DNA from: Ruania suaedae
GTDB taxonomy: Bacteria > Actinomycetota > Actinomycetes > Actinomycetales > Beutenbergiaceae
NCBI RefSeq assembly: GCF_021049265.1
Contig: NZ_CP088018.1
Span: 620,001-684,000, forward strand
Length of the DNA: 64,000 nt
Direction: 5' to 3'
The position numbers were made by a program, and so were the translations under genes. The notes beneath the pieces are model-generated. The model did no database searches, had not been told where the DNA came from, and saw nothing but the letters and a program-made list of their open reading frames with translations. Shown here in pieces: positions 58,711 to 64,000 of this stretch (its first letter is position 1; every line of letters begins with the position of its first letter).

Positions 58711-59963
58711 ACGCGCTGCGGCTCCTGCTCGGCGGAGTTCGACCAGGAGACCGCCGCGCCGGCGAGGCTGGGCACGCGGGTGGCCGGCCCGCCGCTGACC
58801 CCGTCGGGAACCGTCCACGGCCGGGGCTGACGGGCCTTCGCCACCGCGCGGGCGGCGTAGCGGCGCATCTGGCGCTCGTAGCTGCCGACGGCGCCCACGA
58901 GCGATGTGCGCCCCTCCCGGGCCGCGAGCAGCTCGGTGTGCAGGACGTGCGCGTCGCGGATCGCGGTGCTCGCCCCCCGGCCGCCGGTGGGCGGCATCGC
59001 GTGGACGGCGTCCCCGAGGGCGGTGACCGCTCCGGGTGACCAGGGTGCGATGCCGGCCGGGTAGGCCGAGGCGCCCAGGAAACGGTAGGAGGTGACGCTC
59101 GCCGCCTCGGCCCGGCCGACCACGGCTGCGAGCTCGTCGGTCCAGCCGCGACTGCCCAGATGTTCGCGCGCCGCCTCGATGAGGGCCTCGCCGTGCAGGT
59201 CCGCCAGGTGGGCGGTCTGGGTCCACTCGAGCATCACCGCGCCCCACACGTACAGGGGTTCGGGGTGCAGCGGAGAGGCGGTGAACGTGCGCACGACCTC
59301 TTGGTCGAGCGCGTGGTGGTAGCCGGCGTACAGCGAGGCACCGCCGGGCCCGACGGCGATCGCCGCCCCGGGCCGCAGCATCACCTGGGAGTCCTCCTCC
59401 AGCCGGCTGCTGAGGGTGTGCCCGGCCAGCCCGATCAGGGAGGTGGGCGCCGAGGTCGGCGCGCCTGCGAGCGAAGCGGTGATGGCCGAGCCGGCGCCGT
59501 CGGCCGCGACGAGCAGGTCACCCTCGACCACCTCACCGCTGCCGAGCAGGGCGCGTACCCCGCCGTCGGCGGTGAGTTCGTGACCGACCACCTCCACACC
59601 GGTGCGCAGTGCGTCCCCCACGGCACCCGCGAGCAGCAGCCGCAGCGTGACGCGGTCGGTGGAGACGCCGTCGGGTCGGTCCACCTTCTGGTCAGGGGCG
59701 AGCCGGCGGCCCTGATGGTCCAGCACCGCGTAGCCGGTCTCCACCCACGTGCCCTGGGCGAGGGCGTACAGGCGGCGCAGCACCTCGGTGGGCAGCAGCG
59801 CGTGGATCGCCTCCATGGCGCGCCGGCGCAGTTCGAGGCCGTGCCCGACGGTGCGGGCCAGGTCGACGTCGCGCTCCAGCACGACCACGTCGAACCCCGA
59901 CTTCTGCAGACCACACGCGAGCATCAGCCCGCCGACTCCGGCTCCCACGATCACGACACGCAC
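58707..59963 (-). CDS. FAD-dependent monooxygenase (PHBH/UbiH-like)
   Basis: The 418-residue flavoprotein has the Rossmann GxGxxG motif VIVGAGVGGLMLACGL and Glu in VVVLERD, the DG motif in LLVAADGAGSAI, and the GD motif in ALGDAVHAMPPTGGRG. Family members hydroxylate aromatic or similar substrates with NAD(P)H and O2. The last ~30 residues are Pro/Ser-rich and not conserved. It stands alone, convergent with the WYL gene and 42 bases from the 2-hydroxyacid dehydrogenase gene; the substrate is unknown. Confidence 0.88.
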   Translation of the reverse strand: MRVVIVGAGVGGLMLACGLQKSGFDVVVLERDVDLARTVGHGLELRRRAMEAIHALLPTEVLRRLYALAQGTWVETGYAVLDHQGRRLAPDQKVDRPDGVSTDRVTLRLLLAGAVGDALRTGVEVVGHELTADGGVRALLGSGEVVEGDLLVAADGAGSAITASLAGAPTSAPTSLIGLAGHTLSSRLEEDSQVMLRPGAAIAVGPGGASLYAGYHHALDQEVVRTFTASPLHPEPLYVWGAVMLEWTQTAHLADLHGEALIEAAREHLGSRGWTDELAAVVGRAEAASVTSYRFLGASAYPAGIAPWSPGAVTALGDAVHAMPPTGGRGASTAIRDAHVLHTELLAAREGRTSLVGAVGSYERQMRRYAARAVAKARQPRPWTVPDGVSGGPATRVPSLAGAAVSWSNSAEQEPQRV

Positions 59964-60005
59964 TCGGTGAATTCTGCCCCATGCGTGCCGACCTCGCCCC
60001 TCGGG

Positions 60006-60953
60006 TCAGCGCCGGACGATGTTGAGCAGCTCCTCCCCGGCCCGGAGCCGGCGCAGGTTCTCGGCGATCAGGCGCTCGGGCTGGTCGGGCCGGCCGCCGG
60101 CGCAGTGCGGGGTGAGGATCGTGTTCGGTGCCTGCCACAGCGGCGAGTCGGCCGGGAGCGGTTCGGTGTCGAACACGTCCAGCGCCGCCCCGGCGATGCT
60201 GCCGGACTCCAGCGCCGCGAGCAGCGCCTCCTCGTCGACGGTGGCGCCCCGGCCGACGTTGACCAGCCAGGCGTGCTCGGGCAGCGAGCGCAGCACCTCG
60301 GCTCCGACGGCGCCCGCGGTGTCCGGTGTGGCGGGCAGGATGTTGACGAGCACGTCGGTCCCGGGCAGCGCCTCGGGCAGGTCGGTGGGGGTGATGACGG
60401 GGTAGCCCTCCCGCTCACCGGCGGTGGTGGCGACCCCGGTCACCTGTGCCCCGAGCGCGCTCAGGTAGCCGGCGAGGCGGGTGCCGATCCCGCCGAAGCC
60501 CCAGATCAGCACCCGGGCGCCGGCGAGGGTGGTCAGGTGCGCGGGGGCGCCGAAGGGCTGGTTGACGTCCTCCCAGGCGCGCCAGTGCGACTGCGCCTGC
60601 GCGAGCACGGCCCGGTCGAGGCGCCGCGCGGCCGCGAGCAGCAGCGCGAGGGTGTGCTCGGCCACCGGGGCGTCGTGCAGGCCGCGACCGGAGCACAGCG
60701 TGATCCGCAGGTCGAAGCCGGCCGCTTCGACCGCATCGGTGCCCGCCATGAGCCCCTGGATCCAGGCCAGTTCCGGCAGCTCCTGAGGCATCGCACGCAG
60801 CCGGTCACCCGGGTTGCCCCAGACCACCAGGGCCTCGGCGTCGCGGTGCTCGTCGGGGATCGGGGCGTGGACGTCGTAGACGACGGGCGTGACCCCGTCC
60901 GCCTGCAGCGACTCGATCTGCAGCGGGATCGAGCTGGGCAGCAGCAGCTTCAT
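60006..60953 (-). CDS. D-isomer-specific 2-hydroxyacid dehydrogenase
   Basis: The 315-residue NAD(P)-dependent dehydrogenase has the nucleotide fold VLIWGFGGIGTRLAGYL and the three catalytic positions Arg in VNVGRGATVDEEAL, Glu in DVFDTEPLP and His in LTPHCAGG. It reduces a 2-keto acid (or oxidises the D-2-hydroxy acid); members include glyoxylate reductases and phosphoglycerate dehydrogenases. It lacks the C-terminal ACT domain of SerA. The ATG overlaps the stop of the DUF2530 gene (ATGA). Confidence 0.9.
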   Translation of the reverse strand: MKLLLPSSIPLQIESLQADGVTPVVYDVHAPIPDEHRDAEALVVWGNPGDRLRAMPQELPELAWIQGLMAGTDAVEAAGFDLRITLCSGRGLHDAPVAEHTLALLLAAARRLDRAVLAQAQSHWRAWEDVNQPFGAPAHLTTLAGARVLIWGFGGIGTRLAGYLSALGAQVTGVATTAGEREGYPVITPTDLPEALPGTDVLVNILPATPDTAGAVGAEVLRSLPEHAWLVNVGRGATVDEEALLAALESGSIAGAALDVFDTEPLPADSPLWQAPNTILTPHCAGGRPDQPERLIAENLRRLRAGEELLNIVRR

Positions 60954-61186
60954 TCGGCCATTCCTTCGTCGTCGATCAGATGGATCCGGTGTGCCCACCC
61001 GTACCCGCACGTCCCCAGCGCGAGGCCCGCGACGGCGACCCACGCGAGCCGGCCGTCGGGCGAGGCGCCGGCCAGATGCAGCACGCCGAGGGTCGCCAGC
61101 ATCACCGCCCACGCGAGGCTCCCGACGACGAACAGCACCTTCGCGTTCACCTTCGCCGGGGCGAGCTGCTTCGACGGGGAGGGCAC
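60950..61186 (-). CDS. DUF2530 small membrane protein
   Basis: The 78-residue protein has two membrane helices (about 16-36 and 46-63) and a motif KVLFVVGSLAWAVMLATL typical of the actinobacterial DUF2530 family. Function is not known. The GTG at 61186 has an AGGA upstream; the open frame beyond it is Pro/Arg-rich and unlikely to be coding. It is divergent from a purine permease, as in many actinobacteria. Confidence 0.8.
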   Translation of the reverse strand: MPSPSKQLAPAKVNAKVLFVVGSLAWAVMLATLGVLHLAGASPDGRLAWVAVAGLALGTCGYGWAHRIHLIDDEGMAE

Positions 61187-61273
61187 GATCGGAATCCTAG
61201 TGGGTGAGCGGGGGGTGCGCCGGGGACGTCGCGCGTATCCCGGGCGTGGGGAGTTCTGCCAGGATGTCGGCAC

Positions 61274-62749
61274 ATGAGCACCTCTCCTGCGACTGCCCGG
61301 GCGGCAGGCCCGGTGGACCGCTTCTTCAAGATCACCGCACGCGGCTCCTCGCTCGGGCGCGAGATCCGCGGTGGGCTGGTCACCTTCTTCGCGATGAGCT
61401 ACATCATCGTGCTCAACCCGCTGATCATCGGCACGGTGGCCGACGGGACCGGATCCTTCATCGGGGGTGACGAGGCCACGGCGGTCGCGCGGGTGGCCGC
61501 GGCCACGGCGCTCGTGGCCGGGCTGATGTGCCTGCTGATGGGTGTGGTCGCGAACTTCCCGCTGGCGCTCGCCGCGGGCCTCGGGCTGAATGCCGTCGTG
61601 GCCTTCTCGATCGCGGTGCTACCGGAGATGACGTGGGCCGATGCGATGGGCCTGGTGGTGCTGGAGGGCCTGATCATCCTGGTGCTGGTGCTCACCGGGT
61701 TCCGTGAGGCCGTCTTCCGGGCGGTCCCGCGGGAGCTGCGCACAGCCATCAGCGTCGGTATCGGGCTGTTCATCGCCTTCATCGGGCTGGTCGACGCCGG
61801 GATCGTGCGCACCCCGGCCTCGCTGGCCACGCCGGTGGAGATGGGGGTGGCGGGCTCGCTCGCGGGCTGGCCCGCGCTGGTGTTCGTGGTGGGGCTGCTG
61901 CTGGCGATCATCCTGCACCTGCGAAAGGTGCGCGGGGCGCTGCTGATCGCGATCCTGGTGAGCACCGTGCTGGCGGTGGTGATCGAGGCGATCGCACAGG
62001 TGGGCGGATCGGTGGCGGCCGACGGCTCGGCCAATCCCACCGGTTGGCGGCTGAACAGTCCGGCGCCGCCCGAGACGTGGGTGCGCCTGCCCGACTTCTC
62101 CCTGCTGGGTCAGTTCTCGCTGCTGGGCTCCTTCGAGAAGATCAGCGCCGTGACCGTGGTGCTGCTGGTGTTCTCGCTGCTGCTCGCGGACTTCTTCGAC
62201 ACCATGGGCACGATGGTGGCGGTGGGCAGCGAGGGGAAGCTGCTGGACTCGGAGGGCCACCCCTACGGCACGCGCCGCATCCTGGTGGTCGACTCCCTCG
62301 CCGCCGTGGCCGGTGGCGCCGGGTCGGTCTCCTCCAACACCTCCTACATCGAGTCCGCTGCCGGCGTGGGCGATGGCGCGCGGACGGGCCTGGCCTCGGT
62401 GGTGACCGGCGTGGCGTTCCTGCTCGCCACCTTCTTCGCGCCGGTGGTGGACATGGTCCCCTACGAGGCGGCCACGCCGGCACTGGTGGTGGTCGGGTTC
62501 CTGATGATGACCCAGGTCGGCGGGATCGACTGGACCGACGCCGAGGTCGCTGTTCCCGCGTTCCTGACGATCGTGCTGATGCCGTTCACCTACTCGATCA
62601 CCGCCGGGATGGGCGCAGGCTTCGTCACCTACGTGGTGATCAAGGTGGCCATGGGTAAGGCCCGCGCCGTGCACCCGTTGATGTGGGTGACGGCCGTGCT
62701 GTTCGTCCTGTACTTCGTGCGGGGTCCGCTGCAGGAGCTGGCCGGCTAG
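61274..62749 (+). CDS. NCS2-family purine permease (AzgA-like)
   Basis: The 491-residue membrane protein has 12-14 hydrophobic segments with EIRGGLVTFFAMSYIIVLNP, a GLGLNAVVAF segment, ADFFDTMGTMVAVG and a GAGSVSSNTSYIESAAGV segment, matching proton-coupled adenine/guanine/hypoxanthine permeases. The conserved Glu/Asp and Asn residues of the binding site are in these motifs. It is monocistronic and divergent from the DUF2530 gene. Confidence 0.92.
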   Translation: MSTSPATARAAGPVDRFFKITARGSSLGREIRGGLVTFFAMSYIIVLNPLIIGTVADGTGSFIGGDEATAVARVAAATALVAGLMCLLMGVVANFPLALAAGLGLNAVVAFSIAVLPEMTWADAMGLVVLEGLIILVLVLTGFREAVFRAVPRELRTAISVGIGLFIAFIGLVDAGIVRTPASLATPVEMGVAGSLAGWPALVFVVGLLLAIILHLRKVRGALLIAILVSTVLAVVIEAIAQVGGSVAADGSANPTGWRLNSPAPPETWVRLPDFSLLGQFSLLGSFEKISAVTVVLLVFSLLLADFFDTMGTMVAVGSEGKLLDSEGHPYGTRRILVVDSLAAVAGGAGSVSSNTSYIESAAGVGDGARTGLASVVTGVAFLLATFFAPVVDMVPYEAATPALVVVGFLMMTQVGGIDWTDAEVAVPAFLTIVLMPFTYSITAGMGAGFVTYVVIKVAMGKARAVHPLMWVTAVLFVLYFVRGPLQELAG

Positions 62750-62763
62750 CCAGTTGCTGTAGC

Positions 62764-62781
62764 GGCCTGGTGATCCGGGCC
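62764..62781 (+). terminator. Short hairpin after the purine permease
   Basis: GGCCTGG (62764-62770) and CCGGGCC (62775-62781) form a 7-bp stem with one G-U pair and a 4-nt loop, 15 bases after the stop. Confidence 0.45.
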
Positions 62782-62848
62782 GGGACCGACGGATGTCAGA
62801 CCCTGGCGAGAAGGTGGGGTCATGTCGTCGAGCGAGTCGGATCAGGGG

Positions 62849-62877
62849 TTGTCAGGTTGCTCGCGCCCGCGTAGAAT
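62849..62877 (+). promoter_or_regulatory. Sigma70-type promoter giving a leaderless transcript
   Basis: TTGTCA (62849-62854) and TAGAAT (62872-62877) are 17 bases apart, near consensus for the housekeeping sigma factor. The expected start point, 7-8 bases after the -10, is the ATG at 62885, and there is no ribosome site. Confidence 0.82.
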
Positions 62878-62884
62878 AGAACGC

Positions 62885-64000
62885 ATGTTCGACGACGACG
62901 GTGAGAGGAGCGGTGTCGTGAGGCACTGCGCTCGCCTGATCGCCGCCCACCAGCGGTTGTCGCTCGCCGAGCAGCTCGCCGGCCAGCTTCCAGGCGGTGT
63001 TCTCGTGGACCGGCTGGACCTGCTCGATCTCACGGCGGTCGACGAGGCCACGTTGGTGGAGGTCGTCGCGGCGGCCCGTCGGGTCGAAGCGCATGTGCAG
63101 GAGGTCGCCCTGCGTGCGGCTGCGGAACTGGCTGAAAGGCCGGGGATGAACCCGGGGGAGCTGGCAGCGCGCACGGGCGGTCCGAGCGAGGTGGCGGGGG
63201 ACGAACTTGCGCTCCGCCTGTGCACCTCCGCACGCGCTGGCCACGGGATGGTGCGCCGCGGTCTGGCGCTGCAGCGCACGCTGGGGCGGACGGCGGACGC
63301 GCTCAGGTTGGGGCGGCTCGATCTGGCACGGGCTGCCGTGATCGCCGACGGTCTGGTCGAGGTGCCGTGGCAGGTGGCGATGGCGGTCGAGGACGCAGTG
63401 ATCGAGCGTGCGCCGCGGCGGACCGTGGCGCAGTTGCGTGCGGACGTGGCGAGAGCGCTGATTGCTGTCGACCCGGAGGAGGCAGAGGTCCGGGCCCAGG
63501 CACGCCGGGCCGATCGCCGGGTGAGCAGGCCGCAGGCCCTTCCCGACGGCGTCGCGTCCATGCGTCTCGAAGGCCCCGCTGCCGAGGTGCTCGCCCTGGA
63601 TGTGGCGCTGGAATCGTCGGCGAGGTCGGCGAAGGCTCACGGCGACCCACGCACGATGGATCAGCTGCGATTCGACGCGCTCACCGGTCTCGGATCGCGC
63701 GCGCTGGCCACGGGTGTCTTCGGGCCGGCGGACCGCGGCGGTTCGTCCTGGGCCGCCGAGACCGAGGCTACCGAGACCGACGCCGTCGAGGGGTCCTCGA
63801 CCGAGCGCGAAAGGGATGCCGGTGGGATGGCGCTGGGGGTCATCGGTGGTCGGCGAGCCGATATTCAGGTCGTGGTCACGCTGGACCAGCTGCTCGATGT
63901 CGAGGAGCGCGGCAGCCCTGACGGCGGTTCCCCAGCGTCACTCAGCCCGGAGGACGTCCCGACACTCACCGGGTACGGCCCGATCACACCGGCAGCGGCG
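62885..64000 (+). CDS. DUF222 (13E12-repeat) protein, probable HNH endonuclease, 3' partial
   Basis: The frame is open from the ATG to the window end (372 codons, no stop). The N-terminal part (GVLVDRLDLLDLTAVDEATL, LVEVVAAARRVEAHVQEVAL) and the later ADIQVVVTLDQLLDVEE and LTGYGPITP are characteristic of DUF222 proteins, which usually end in an HNH nuclease domain; that part would lie beyond base 64000. A variable Gly/Ser/Thr/Glu-rich insert occupies about 275-320. These genes are multicopy in many Micrococcales, and their role is unresolved. A strong promoter places the transcription start on the ATG. Confidence 0.87.
   Translation, partial: MFDDDGERSGVVRHCARLIAAHQRLSLAEQLAGQLPGGVLVDRLDLLDLTAVDEATLVEVVAAARRVEAHVQEVALRAAAELAERPGMNPGELAARTGGPSEVAGDELALRLCTSARAGHGMVRRGLALQRTLGRTADALRLGRLDLARAAVIADGLVEVPWQVAMAVEDAVIERAPRRTVAQLRADVARALIAVDPEEAEVRAQARRADRRVSRPQALPDGVASMRLEGPAAEVLALDVALESSARSAKAHGDPRTMDQLRFDALTGLGSRALATGVFGPADRGGSSWAAETEATETDAVEGSSTERERDAGGMALGVIGGRRADIQVVVTLDQLLDVEERGSPDGGSPASLSPEDVPTLTGYGPITPAAA

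Noticed and set aside
1-64000. tRNA, rRNA, riboswitch, insertion sequence or prophage
   Set aside because: No cloverleaf-like sequence ending in CCA, transposase, integrase, terminal repeats or known riboswitch core was recognised by eye. A covariance-model scan could still find small RNAs.

Overview
The window is very GC-rich DNA with tightly packed, often start-stop-overlapping genes and many GTG starts. Gene families typical of Actinobacteria are present: acVLRF1, DUF3027, DUF2530, bacterial XPB with its helicase-associated partner, a YqeB-like protein, and a DUF222/HNH protein. A saprophytic, sugar-polymer-degrading member of the Micrococcales (Ruaniaceae/Beutenbergiaceae type) fits best. 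That placement is an inference from content; no rRNA or marker gene is present.

Layout. 1-3798: 3' part of a giant surface protein of CshA/Ig-like repeats with a sortase-type tail. 3919-6912: molybdate uptake (HTH-TOBE protein, modA, modB, modC). 6933-10270 (minus): ROK regulator, response regulator and histidine kinase. 10519-19457: sugar locus 1, in which a GH20-like glycosidase, two CE7/AXE1-type esterases (one without a nucleophile) and a PLP lyase-like enzyme run left, an ABC sugar importer runs right, and a RidA lies at the far end. 19618-24097: NYN-domain protein, PspA, a TPM/coiled-coil membrane protein and a class I amidotransferase. 24080-37324: sugar locus 2, in which LacI, a GH5-like enzyme, a D-serine-dehydratase-like enzyme, a D-aminoacylase and an alpha/beta hydrolase run left, while an ABC importer, GH3 and GH125 run right from a shared region with two tandem operators. 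37362-38591: anchored DUF3494 ice-binding-like protein. 38892-40212: YqeB-like membrane protein and TetR. 40167-44137: XPB helicase and helicase-associated protein. 44263-47789: cold-shock protein, DUF3027 protein, small exported protein, MFS transporter and acVLRF1. 47793-57023: sugar locus 3, with a ROK regulator divergent from GH29 fucosidase, ABC importer, M81/MlrC protein, ROK kinase and a truncated ManA-like protein. 57178-64000: RidA-like protein and divergent WYL regulator around a 27-bp palindrome, FAD monooxygenase, 2-hydroxyacid dehydrogenase, DUF2530 protein, NCS2 purine permease, and a DUF222 gene cut by the window edge.

How it works together. Three self-contained modules share one plan: regulator, exo-acting hydrolases, substrate-binding lipoprotein and two permeases, with no ATPase in any of them. 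Each probably borrows a shared MsiK-like ATPase encoded elsewhere. GH20 with deacetylating esterases suggests acetylated amino sugars; GH125 with GH3 and GH5 suggests alpha-1,6-mannosyl or N-glycan material; GH29 suggests fucosides. Two modules also carry amino-acid or amine-type enzymes (PLP lyase with RidA; D-serine-dehydratase-like enzyme with D-aminoacylase), which is the least expected feature of the window. No rRNA, tRNA, insertion sequence, phage or CRISPR array was seen.
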